13,445 nucleotides of DNA. Source: Pleurotus ostreatus/Saccharomyces cerevisiae fusant. Its lineage: Eukaryota; Opisthokonta. Both the position numbers and the translations under genes were made by a program. Shown piece by piece: positions 1 to 8,404 of the stretch. How positions within the stretch are numbered: the stretch's first letter is position 1; the number at the start of each line of letters is the position of its first letter. The notes beneath the pieces are model-generated. The model had not been told where the DNA came from. It did no database searches and was given only the letters and a program-made list of their open reading frames with translations. The stretch spans positions 1-13,445 of the forward strand of contig JAMQCK010000968.1 in assembly GCA_024196135.1 (NCBI GenBank). The letters are read 5' to 3'.

Positions 1-367
1 CAGCCCGAGATCCTCCGCTTGAAGGTCTACGAGCCGGTCCTCGTCGCATCCGAGGAGGCGTTCTCCATCGTCGACATCCGCGTGCGCGTCAAGGGTGGTG
101 GGCACACCTCCCAGGTGTACGCCATCCGCCAGGCGATCGCGAAGGCGCTCGTTGCGTACTACGCCAAGTACGTCGACGCGTACAGCGCGATGGAGCTCAA
201 GAAGAAGCTTGTCGCCTACGACCGCACCCTCCTCATCGCCGACCCCCGTCGGGCAGAGCCGAAGAAGTTCGGTGGTCACGGTGCCCGTGCCCGGAGACAG
301 AAGAGGTACGTGGCAGGCAGAGTTGATTTAGTTGTGTATACTGATCTTTTCCTCCAGTTACCGTTAA
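1..367 (+). CDS. RPS16: 40S ribosomal protein S16 (uS9), 3' part
   Basis: A component of the small cytosolic ribosomal subunit; the C-terminal tail of uS9 reaches the decoding centre and contacts P-site tRNA. The window opens inside the gene in frame 1, and the N-terminal third lies outside. The visible 104 residues include the signatures [26 protein letters not shown] and [12 protein letters not shown]. The exon runs 1-305 and ends at a GTACGT donor; a 52-bp intron (306-357, ending CTCCAG) is followed by a terminal coding piece of only 10 nt (358-367). Splicing restores the near-universal ending QKSYR-stop, whereas read-through gives unrelated sequence, so the junction is secure. The residue after the conserved GG pair is His, and the position before QKSYR is Arg, where human and yeast have Tyr/Phe. 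It converges on the desaturase gene. Identity is highly certain; the true start is off-window. Confidence 0.97.
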
Positions 368-685
368 GCGGCTCGCGTGCGGCTTGCTTGTATCCATACT
401 TCCTGTTTCTCTTTCATGCTCTCCATACTGCACTCCCTTCTATGCATATGAACGAGTTTATGCCGCAATCCATGCCCGGATCCCGGATCCACACCCACAT
501 CTTGTTTGATCATTCCCTCAAATCCCAGCAAAAAAAGCAAGTTCTTGCATCGAGACCCAAGTTGAAGGATCACCTCGACACGCAACAGTGTTCAAATGTT
601 AACAGCATTGTTGCGATTGGGGAAGTACCTCTATGATACCTACATCTACGCGAACCCCCACACACTGGAAGTCAATCTGAACCGG
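368..685. other. Convergent 3' intergenic spacer (RPS16 / desaturase)
   Basis: This 318-bp stretch lies between two stop codons on opposite strands and should hold both 3'UTRs and polyadenylation sites. I see only a short direct repeat of CCGGATC around 477-491 and an A-rich run near 531-537. The open frames crossing it carry no recognisable protein. Confidence 0.7.
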
Positions 686-2532
686 TCAGATCGTCTTCTC
701 GATTTGCTGACATTGTTTTTCGCTGTCCTTCAGCTTTTTGTCGAACGCTTCCTTCGCCTCTTCCGCAGCAACGTGCCCGATGACACGGACCTGCTCCGCG
801 ACGTTCCTCAACGTGCCCAAGACGTCCTGGTTGCCTGCAATGAACCCGAACTCCGCGTACACCAGGCCCTGTTCCTTCGCAAAGTCCTTGACCATAAGGG
901 CGGCGTCGTCCAGGTTGTGGCGCGGCAGACGCGGGAAGAGGTGGTGCGTGACTTGCAGGTGCAGGCCACCATGGATGAAGCCAATCTTGCGCGGGCATAT
1001 GACATCCGTCGTCGTGCGCATCTGGCGCGCGGCGAAGGACTCGAGAGGACCCAGGTCGGCGGAAGACATGGAGAAGTGGGACAGGACAATCTAAGGAAGG
1101 TTAGCGAACGTCTGCAACATATGCGGTGGTTGAAGCCTACCTGAATATGCAGCGGGCTCGTAGCCGCATGGCTGACGAGCAGGAACATGAGAGCCTTCTG
1201 CCACGAGCCGCAATTCGCAAGCACATTTCCGTACCAATACCAGAAGACGACGAGGCCAATGACCTCAAGCCACCAGGCCCAGCGACCACCCTTCGTTCGG
1301 CGGGTGTCGAATGCCCGCTTGAAGAGGTGGCCGTACGAGAGCGCGTACAGATTGAACCGGGCGAAGGCCATGACGATGTAGAAGAGCTTGTGCTGGATGC
1401 GGATGAAGATGTCGGCGAACATGTCGAAGTAGAGCGTGCGTTTGTAGTATGAGGAGAAGAGGTTCTTGAAGAAGACGGGCGAGATGGCGAAGAAGGGGAG
1501 GTGCTGAATGTCGGGGTCGCTGGGGAAGGGGTCAGCAAGAGACCTGGCTATACGCATAACGCGTACGACGTACTGAGAAGGATGGTTCGTGACGAGGTGG
1601 TGAATGTTGTGGTTCTGTACGTTGCATTAGCGCACTGCACACACGGACTAGCGCGACCTACTCACATCGACCCACCACCCAATACTCAACCCACCGATGA
1701 AGTCCGCAATGATAATGGAGATCAGCCTGTCAATCTCCCATATGTGCGTAACCCCCGCATGCCCCAGGTCGTGCGCAGAGAACACTAGCTGCTGCCAGAA
1801 CAAGCCGAGGCACAGTGCGCTGAAGAAGATGTAGTCGTGCTTGTAGCACCAGATCGAGGTCGCGGCGAGCATCGTGTAACGAATGACCTCGGGGCCGTAC
1901 CCGCGAATGTACTTGCATTGGAAGAGGCCGGCATCCTCGATGCGCTTGCGTAGCTCATGCCAGGCCTGAGAGTGGCGCGCCTGGATCTCGGGGGACAGTC
2001 CACTCGCGGGGCCGGGGGTGATGAGTGCGAGGGTCGGACCGTCCTTCGCGTCAATGCCACCCTTCTCGTTCGGGTACGCGGCATGCGCGGCGTCTAGCGT
2101 GTCGCGCTCGACCAGTAGAATCTGCGAGGAGGGGAACAGCGAATCCGCATCGCCCTCGCCAATCAACGCGTCGGCCTCCTTGAACCAGCTCCACGCGCCG
2201 TCCGCGCCCTGCTTCCGCACCCAGCCCGTCATCACGGGCGGCACGTACGGGTGCCAGGGCAGCGCACTCGCGTCGAGCGCGCCCACTGCGTACTTCCGGA
2301 TCGTCTCGCACACATCGTCCGGGTGGAACGCGTCGACCTCGTCCGTGCAGTCGCGTCCGACGTAGTGCAGGATCGCGGTCTCGCCGCCCGGGTGCGCCGC
2401 TAGCCACGACTGGGGGACGCGGAGGACGAGGCCGTGATAGATGAGGAGGTGCTCGCCGGCGAGGATGCGGGCGCCCACGTCCGCGCGGGGGATGGTGGGC
2501 AGCGACTGGGCTGCGGCGCGCACGGCGACCAT
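686..2532 (-). CDS. Cytochrome b5-fused delta-8 sphingolipid desaturase
   Basis: An ER-membrane front-end desaturase, predicted to introduce the delta-8 double bond into the long-chain base of glucosylceramides. Exons on the minus strand: 1666-2532, 1574-1614, 1141-1519, 686-1090; introns are 51, 54 and 50 bp; the product is 563 aa. The N-terminal cytochrome b5 domain has HPGG at 47-50 and a second haem His at 70. The desaturase His boxes are HDLGH (254-258), HNIHH (291-295, created by the 41-nt second exon) and the front-end type QVTHH (475-479), followed by LFPRLPRHN. The hydrophobic stretches around the boxes fit membrane helices. Splicing also restores NHPSHDPDIQH and IVLSHFSM, both family-like. 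The start is the ATG at 2532, giving a short leader before the b5 fold. The delta-8 assignment rests on overall resemblance to fungal sphingolipid desaturases; a related front-end fatty-acid specificity is the main alternative. Confidence 0.92.
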
Positions 2533-2915
2533 GATCGTAAGCGCAAAGGAGGGTGCGCGAGGTGGGATTTCCGGTCAGGCGATTCTCAGCGCGAGTCCAT
2601 GTACTGGACACCGTTCTGGACAAGCCTCCTGCGGGCGTTTGCAAATATGTCAGCTGGGGGCGGCGACTCGCGGACGCCCCATTGCTGTTCACCCTAACTT
2701 TACGGTAGACTGCGGTGATGAGGTCGTGGAAGCTGGTTCTCAGGCAAGGCTTCCTATCTCCACTCAATTCACTACGACATCAAGAAAGCGCGGCAGTGAA
2801 TGGTCATATTGGCTGCATAAGACGTAGAGGGGCATATCGTGCGAGTTTTCAGAGTACAATGCACAGATACATATGGTGTGGGCGGCAAGGTGAGTGAAAA
2901 GAGCGAATAAGACGT
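2533..2915. other. Tandem spacer: RPL13 3' end and desaturase promoter
   Basis: Both flanking genes are on the minus strand, so these 383 bp should contain the RPL13 3'UTR and the desaturase promoter and leader. I find no clear TATA box or coding potential. The open frames that extend upstream of the desaturase start are in other frames and look spurious. Confidence 0.6.
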
Positions 2916-3762
2916 TTACTTCTTCTTCGCGGCCTCCTCCTCCTCCTTCTGCATAGGGAGTAAGCCCACCGTGAAAAGATGTTGCAGTAGGGAAGCTTAC
3001 CTTGGCCTGGCGCGCCTTGCGGGCACCCTCGTGCCGGGCGTTGGCACGGGCAATGCGGAGAGAGCGGAACGCCTCGAAGTTGCGCTCCTCGTCGGTGATC
3101 TTGCGGGGGCCCTCGATCGGCTGACCGTCGGGGATGGGGATGGCGGCAAGAGTCGAGCGGACAGTGGCGGCCTTGAGGTCATCGCCCTGAAGTCGAGGTG
3201 AGCGATATAGATCCAGAGTTCAACAAGTCCGTCACGTACAGTGGTGTCGCCCTTCTTAGGCTTACCAGCCTTGCGGGGGAAGACAATCAAGCGCGCCTTG
3301 TACGCCTGCAAGCGCTCCACGTTGAGCTTCTTGCCCTCCTCGCTCAGGTTCCGCCTGCGGTGATCAACGGCAATGCCGATGCTGAGCGCCTCCTTGCGGC
3401 CGACACCAGCCTCCTTCAGCTCGGCGAGCGTGAAGCCACGGCCCTCACGAAGCTTGCGGTTGTAGCGCACGGTCTGGCCGCGGACAGCCGGGCGGAGGAC
3501 ATCAAGGGGGCGAACGCCAAGGGCAGCGGCCTTCTTTTTGCGCGCGATGCGGCGGCGCTGCTTGCGCCCCGGCTGGTCAAACCAGGTCTTGACGCGGCGC
3601 TGCCAGTCCTTGCGGAAATGGTTGTCGTGGAGGACTGATGGGATGGTTTAGCATGGGGATTTGTGGGAGGGTATGAAGGCGTTCTAACCGTTCTACGGAG
3701 GCAAGTCAATATAGATGCACGATCAAGAGCTCAAGGACACTCACGTTTTTGCCGAAACCCAT
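2916..3762 (-). CDS. RPL13: 60S ribosomal protein L13 (eL13)
   Basis: A large-subunit ribosomal protein. Minus-strand exons: 3745-3762, 3689-3692 (4 nt), 3240-3634, 3001-3186, 2916-2948; introns are 52, 54, 53 and 52 bp; the product is 211 aa. Recognisable blocks are [76 protein letters not shown], then [20 protein letters not shown] and a Lys/Glu-rich end [11 protein letters not shown]. The start is ATG at 3762, giving MGFGKN. The 4-nt exon restores NNVL before the conserved HFRKDWQ; plant eL13 also begins with NNV before HF.K.W. A simpler alternative uses one 106-bp intron (3635-3740) with a weak GTGTCC donor and keeps frame (N-V-I-L). Gene identity is certain; only the N-terminal splice pattern is open. 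Confidence 0.95.
3689..3692 (-). other. Putative 4-nt micro-exon of RPL13
   Basis: On the minus strand AACG is preceded by CTCCGTAG and followed by GTTAGA. Using it splits an otherwise 106-bp gap into introns of 52 bp (3693-3744, donor GTGAGT, branch-like TTGAC) and 54 bp (3635-3688, branch-like CTAAAC, acceptor CATCAG), both exactly the size typical of this window. The phase works: AAC, then AAC, then G joined to TC, encoding N-N-V. Confidence 0.6.
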
Positions 3763-3771
3763 CTTGCAGCC

Positions 3772-3846
3772 CTGAGAAGCGTGTCAGCAAGACGGTGATA
3801 CGATGGAGGTGTCGAGCAGCGACCTCCAGCGACGGGCGATACTCAC
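3772..3846 (-). other. Probable 5'UTR intron of RPL13
   Basis: On the minus strand, a GTGAGT donor at 3846 and a CTTCTCAG acceptor ending at 3772, with a GCTGAC branch-type sequence just upstream, bracket 75 bp. It ends 9 bp before the RPL13 ATG. Leader introns are common in ribosomal protein genes; no transcript evidence is available here. Confidence 0.55.
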
Positions 3847-4816
3847 GGCTTAGTCTTGAGGGCGTTGACGGGTGCCTCGAGATCGCGATGCTGCCTGCTC
3901 AGCGCAATACGTGAGAAGCACCTGCCGAATGCGGCCAAAGCCACCGGTCACAGCTGTATAGACCGTCCGGCAAGTACCGACTGCGACGCGAAGTTCAACT
4001 TTCCCAGGCTTCACTGTAGCCCGCTCTCATTCGCCGTTGCCTGTGGTTGTGACTCTTCCTTCCTCTGGACCCATCGTTCCACCAAGATGTGCTTCTGCTA
4101 GCTACCTTCTTTTCTTTGTCGTTTGCAATGCAATGCCTTACCCAAAATACCCTTGTTTACGCCTCGATTGGGCAATTGCGAAGTTCATCGCGCAATCAAG
4201 CGTCTGATAACCGACCAAGCTGCTGCGTTCACGCGAAGTATCCGCGTCAGAGAAGCCGTGGGCGCCGTAGAGGCATCAGTGTTTGGCGTTCTGGACGGCG
4301 CCGGGAAGGGGCGATACTGTGGTGATAGGGCTGATCTTGAATAGAAACATACAGCTGGACTATCAGTATCCAGCTTCCGCATTCAATGCGCGACGTCGGA
4401 CGGGCGCGCAGTTATGGCCACCCTTCCCGCAGAAGGGAGGAAAATATGGGGGTGATTCGCAAAGCAGCCTGTCAAGACGGACGCAATCACGACGAGCAGG
4501 CTTCTAGCACTGAGATTGAGGTCAGGAAGCCTACGGCTGTAGACTAGTGACTTGCTCGGTGGAAAGCAAGCGACTCCAAATTACCCGCTCGCAGCTCGGT
4601 TGTGCAGCGCCTTGTTGTCGAACTTGGGTGTGCGCCCCACGTGGGGGAACGGAAGAGGCTGTGGGAGCAGCGCCACACTGATCATATGGGGCCGCAAGCG
4701 CCTCGGCTCAGAGTTTCACTCCGGTGACCATCTCGGTCGGCAATCGCTGACCACAGCACGTTCCTTCCTTCGCTCCTGCTTGCTTGTTTGTTTGCTCCTG
4801 CTTCTCTCCTTTGCCC
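3847..4816. promoter_or_regulatory. Divergent promoter region between RPL13 and the surface-protein gene
   Basis: About 1 kb without a credible gene; the short frames inside share no family features and none splices into a longer protein that I can recognise. It must carry the RPL13 promoter (leftward) and that of the gene starting at 4817 (rightward). Visible elements are a CCAAT box on the minus strand (4167-4171), the G-box palindrome at 4635-4646, and a pyrimidine-rich tract from about 4760 to 4812 immediately before the start codon, with GCTCCTGCTT repeated at 4772-4781 and 4794-4803. CT-rich leaders of this kind are frequent at fungal transcription starts. Confidence 0.55.
4635..4646. 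promoter_or_regulatory. G-box palindrome CCCCACGTGGGG
   Basis: A perfect 12-bp palindrome centred on CACGTG, 171 bp upstream of the ATG at 4817. CACGTG is the core recognised by bHLH factors such as Cbf1/USF types. Binding is inferred only from the sequence. Confidence 0.5.
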
Positions 4817-6412
4817 ATGGTCGCACCAGCGTCCGTCGGCATCCGCGGCGTCGCCATCGCGCTGGCCGCCGTCTCGTCCGCCCGCGCCTTTTCCTTCAAC
4901 ATCGACACCAAGTCCCCAAAGTCATGCGAGGACTTCACCGTATCCTGGAGCGGTGCGTCCTCCCCGTCCTCCCCGTGTTCATTCGGCTGATATACCCCGC
5001 AGATGCACAGGCGCCCTATTACCTACTCCTCACGCCGGTATGAGCCCCCTTCCCTTCCACTCGTCGTCGTTACGGCGGGCGCTCATTCCCTCTTCGCTAG
5101 CCCTTCGGTGTACCGCGAAACTTCTCGCTCGACGATGGCCAGACGTCATTCACCACTCAACTGCCCATCGCGAAGTCCAAGAAGTTCGTAGCCACGATGG
5201 TAGATAGCACCGGCAAGGGTGTCTCCTCCGACGTCCTGACGGCTGGCGACTCTAGCTCGTCGTGCGATACCGACGACCCGAAGACGGGCTTCGAATTCGA
5301 GGCACGTCAACATGCTTCCTGTAACCAAGACAAGGCTAACCATCAATTCCATCATAGCTCAACTCGGCACTACAGCAGTGTAGACCATACGTCTTCAGCG
5401 GCTACGGCGAGGCTAGCAAGCCCGTGACAGCATACGTGCGTGCTTCTCCCCGGAGTTTCGACAACTCCTAACCTCCTTCAGGGCATTATACCCCTGGGGG
5501 ACTTCATCACCCTCCATCCAAATGACAACAGCGACTCGTACGAGTGGATGGCAAACGCTGCAGAAGGCACCTCCATCATTTTTGCCATGGTCGATAGCCA
5601 AGGGAGACAAGGCGGTGCATCCGACACGAAGCTTGTGGGAGCTTCTGATGATTCTTCCTGCCTGAACGACAACTCTCCGACTACCACAGCAACCCCTACC
5701 GCCTCTTCGGGTAGCGACTCGGGAAACAAGGTCTCCATCGGGGCAATTGGTACGAAGTGCTACATTCTTCGTGTATCGGGATGCTTACCATGTCATAACA
5801 GCTGGTACGGTACTCGGTGCTCTAGTGTTCGTGGCAGCCGTGGTCACCCTCGGATTATTCTGGCTTCGCAAACGCGGGGGCGATAGACAACCTTGGGAAC
5901 AGAAGCGTAGGCAATCACTCGCCGTGCTTGAGGTCGATCCGCCTTCGTATGATCGCCACCAAGGGGAATTCATGCCCCCCGGCGGGCAATACGACGCCGA
6001 CCCCTTCGTCGTGCCCCCACCAGTAACCTATCAACCCCGCGACAGCGCCGTCCTCAGCGACTCGGACCACGCAGCAGCCCAAGCGCGCTCACGCACAATG
6101 TCCATGAACTCCGGTGCGCTGTCCTCCTCGACCAGCAAGGGCATGCAGACGCCCACCACCTCCCGCTACGCCCACTCGCGCTTCATCCTGCACACCGACG
6201 TCGAGGACGTCGAGCCGATGCCGGACGCGGAGGGCATCATCGAGCTCCCGCCGCAATACACGGAGCGCCGCAGGCGGCCGTCGGACGCGAACGCGAACTC
6301 GAGCACGGACCTGCTTGGGCGGAACGAGAAGGACGGCAGCTACGAGATGAACACGCCGTCGACGGCGGGGGGATCGGGCTGGCCAGCGCCGGACGGGCAC
6401 GGGCACCACTAG
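4817..6412 (+). CDS. Single-pass surface protein, two tandem Cys-bounded modules, PPxY tail
   Basis: Predicted type I plasma-membrane or cell-wall-facing protein of 442 aa; its function is unknown. I recognise the pattern from uncharacterised basidiomycete proteins. Exons: 4817-4952, 5003-5037, 5101-5301, 5358-5435, 5482-5749, 5802-6412; introns are 50, 63, 56 (GC-AG), 46 and 52 bp. Order of parts: signal peptide about 1-24 (GVAIALAAV core, cleavage near ARA-FS); module 1 with Cys37 and Cys112; module 2 with Cys132 and Cys210; one N-glycosylation site NFS at 64; Ser/Thr/Pro stalk about 208-235; membrane helix about 240-261; stop-transfer RKR; and a 180-residue tail. The tail has PPSY (286-289) and PPQY (389-392) plus RRQS and RRPS, which match basophilic-kinase sites. 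The four ectodomain cysteines are the only ones, suggesting one disulfide per module. The start is the first ATG that gives a signal peptide. A sensor or ubiquitin-ligase adaptor role is inference. Confidence 0.85.
5302..5357 (+). other. GC-AG intron in the surface-protein gene
   Basis: Frame and family sequence require the exon to end at GAG followed by GCACGT, with acceptor CATCATAG. The nearest GT donor (5306) would shift frame into an early TAG. The intron is 56 bp. Confidence 0.8.
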
Positions 6413-7029
6413 ACATACGTGCGTGCATCCAGTATACCGGTGCGCGCGACGGACATTTGTAGCATATCCCTTCATCCTTCGTGTCCACCAGCTTACCTGT
6501 CCTGAGTGTAATTATCTATACAGTACTGATTCGCTACCCTCATTGCACCTGCTGACGCGCTGCAGGCCCAAATGTAAATGGCGTTCCGCTTGCGATATAC
6601 TAAAGGTTGTTGGTTGACTACTTAATGGGTTGCGCATGGGCACTGGTCCTCGTATGGGTGTTGAATGGAGACCCGACAATTGTGGCAGGGAATAGAGTAA
6701 GCCGAACACTCCCTTGCAAGGAAGCACCGAGTCGTAGCAAACCTGCACGCAGGGAAGTCACCCTACAAATTCAAGATGATCATGTTCGTGTTTCCAACTA
6801 CTAACCAACGACGGGTACAATGAGGTATAGATAATGGCAAGGACGATAGCAAGAACAATAGGAAGGTCAAGAGGCGCACGATGATTTCTACAGATGGGTT
6901 GGAATTGGGCTACATAGACGGTCAGACAATGTCCTTCTGGTAACAAGCGCGCCGAGGCAGCATACTCGCCTTCTGGCACATACCTCTCTTCACTTGTACC
7001 AGCGCACACGATGCTACTATGATGGTGAT
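6413..7029. other. Convergent 3' intergenic region
   Basis: 617 bp lie between the stops of the surface-protein gene (+) and the small basic protein gene (-). This is longer than two typical fungal 3'UTRs, but I see no splice-consistent gene, RNA gene or repeat. A minus-strand frame (about 6758-6990) contains a hydrophobic segment, but it has no plausible start or splice link and is not called. Confidence 0.55.
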
Positions 7030-7931
7030 TCACGCTGTGGGCGTTGTCTCCATGGACGGTGTGTCGCCGTCGGCTATGGTGGATTTCGCGAACGCGTCGA
7101 CCATGGCGTCGGCCTCCTTCCGCCTGCGGTGGCGCTTGCGGCGGTCGTCCTTGATGACGCGCTCGATGCGACGCCGGGACTTGGTATGGAAGCGAGGATC
7201 TGCTACGGCTTGCTTGACTTTGTAGCAAGCAAGCTCGATGCTTGCCATCAGGCGCACGGTGTCGGTGTTGTTGAGGGCCTGCATGCATGATCAAGATGAG
7301 CGTTGGGATAGCGTGTGGAAGAGTGGGCACGCACATTCAGAGACCAAGAGACGACGCGATTCCCATCGACGCAGCTGATAACGACAAAGTTGCCGCGCTT
7401 CTCTGCTTGGAGGTCGACGCCCTGTGAGTGAAGGCGCGCGTCAGTGTCGTGTGCCAGCACCGCAAGTGTGGCGCGCACCTCGCCGAAGACGGACAGGATC
7501 TTGCCGGTGCTAAGAGATCGCACAACTAGCCAAAGGGAGAATGTCAGGGAACGCAGAGATCGACATGGGATGGGTGACGCACCGACACGGGAGGAATGGC
7601 CGTTCAGCTCCTGCGTCACCAGGCCCTTGCCCAGGTATGTCCAGTTATCGCGGTCAGGTCGTCGAACATGCTAGGCGCGCGACTTTAGGTAGATGATTCG
7701 CCATCGTGTGGTTGTTACTCACCACTTTGACTTGGATTTCGCGGAATGATTCTCGCGGCTGCGGTGCGGCCTGCTGGGATGGGGCTGCAAGCGCTGCAGG
7801 TCAGCATCGTTCAGCACCATCGCGCGCGCATCCTCACGTTGGGAGTTCGTAACTTCTGTCGGCTGCGTTGTTGGTGGCTCTGGGGCAGGCGCGGCTACCG
7901 GCGCAGAGTCGATTTGCATGCTCTCGTCCAT
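7030..7931 (-). CDS. Unknown protein, PH/EVH1-like pattern with basic C-terminus
   Basis: Function not recognised. Minus-strand exons: 7838-7931, 7723-7784, 7671 excluded so third exon 7583-7670, then 7479-7525, 7335-7421, 7030-7278; introns are 53, 52, 57, 57 and 56 bp; the product is 208 aa. The first acceptor could instead be 7794, adding three codons. Order of parts: an Ala/Pro/Gln-rich N-terminus (1-45); a beta-rich region about 46-145 with REIQVKV, NWTYLGKGLVTQEL, SRVVVRS, GNFVVISCVDG and VVSWSLN, ending in a helix-like stretch IELACYKVKQAV; and a strongly basic segment 161-180 (RRRIERVIKDDRRKRHRRRK) that looks like a nuclear localisation signal. The strand-strand-helix order resembles PH, EVH1 or RanBP1 folds; this is weak inference. 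Splices are well supported because each keeps frame and avoids stops. The gene is divergent from the acidic protein gene. Confidence 0.8.
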
Positions 7932-8404
7932 GGCTTAATGAGGTCGATGCGTCAAGTAGGGGAGTGTATGTGGCTGTTATCGCTTCCAATGTGCACTGAG
8001 GCAGGACTTCGCGTGCTAAGTGCGTTCCGAGGCGCTGTACTTGCGGGGATGGTGGCGGGCTCTGAACAAGACCTGCTGCCTTGACGCGGTCCTCTAATTG
8101 CGTACGGTCACGTGGGGCTTCGGACCTTGCCATTTTCGGCACAAAGCACTTGGCAAGAGCCACGGCGCGTCGCCACTCACGGATCCAACAAGTACACTAC
8201 CCGTGGCTAAAGCGTCGCACACGACCACAGTTGTCTTTGAGGATCTGCGAGGTGCATACCCTGCTCCCTGAATGCAGGCTTATAGACACGTTCTCCTCAG
8301 AGTCGACCCTTTCAGTGGCTCGAGCGAAAGATGGCATTCCTCAAAGAGCTGTACCTTGGCACCGGGATATAAAATGCGATTCCTGCATCTTCCTCCTCTA
8401 CAAC
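7932..8404. promoter_or_regulatory. Divergent promoter, small basic protein / acidic orphan
   Basis: 473 bp between two start codons on opposite strands. It contains CACGTG at 8109-8114 overlapping GGGGCTTCGGACC (8114-8126), a motif that recurs in the TAF5/MAD2 promoter, and a TATA box near the rightward gene. No coding potential is convincing. Confidence 0.55.
8368..8374 (+). promoter_or_regulatory. TATA box (TATAAAA) of the acidic orphan gene
   Basis: TATAAAA begins 37 bp before the ATG at 8405, with CT-rich sequence in between (about 8380-8400). If used at normal spacing, the transcript would start very near the ATG, giving an extremely short leader. It is the clearest TATA box in the window. 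Confidence 0.5.

Noticed and set aside
1520..1573. Upstream start MRIARSLADP for the third desaturase exon
   Set aside because: This is intron sequence; splicing it out joins NHPS to HDPDIQH and restores the conserved motif.
2051..2767. Long minus-strand frame overlapping the desaturase first exon
   Set aside because: An Arg/Pro-rich shadow frame typical of GC-rich coding DNA; the cytochrome b5 domain lies in the other frame.
3635..3740. Single-intron model for the RPL13 N-terminus using a GTGTCC donor
   Set aside because: It keeps frame, but the intron would be 106 bp (twice the window norm) with a weak donor, and it ignores a consensus GTGAGT four bases away. Kept as an explicit alternative.
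3847..4634. tRNA, snoRNA or additional protein gene in the long spacer
   Set aside because: I looked for T-loop-like GTTCRANNC, box C/D pairs and splice-linked frames on both strands and found nothing supportable.
6758..6990. Minus-strand open frame with a hydrophobic stretch near its end
   Set aside because: It has no start codon or splice site linking it to a protein-like exon, and overlaps the real exon 6 region of the neighbouring gene in another frame.
8081..8404. In-frame upstream extension of the acidic protein to 8081
   Set aside because: The added residues look like translated promoter, run through the TATA box, and have no conserved character; the ATG at 8405 is the better start.
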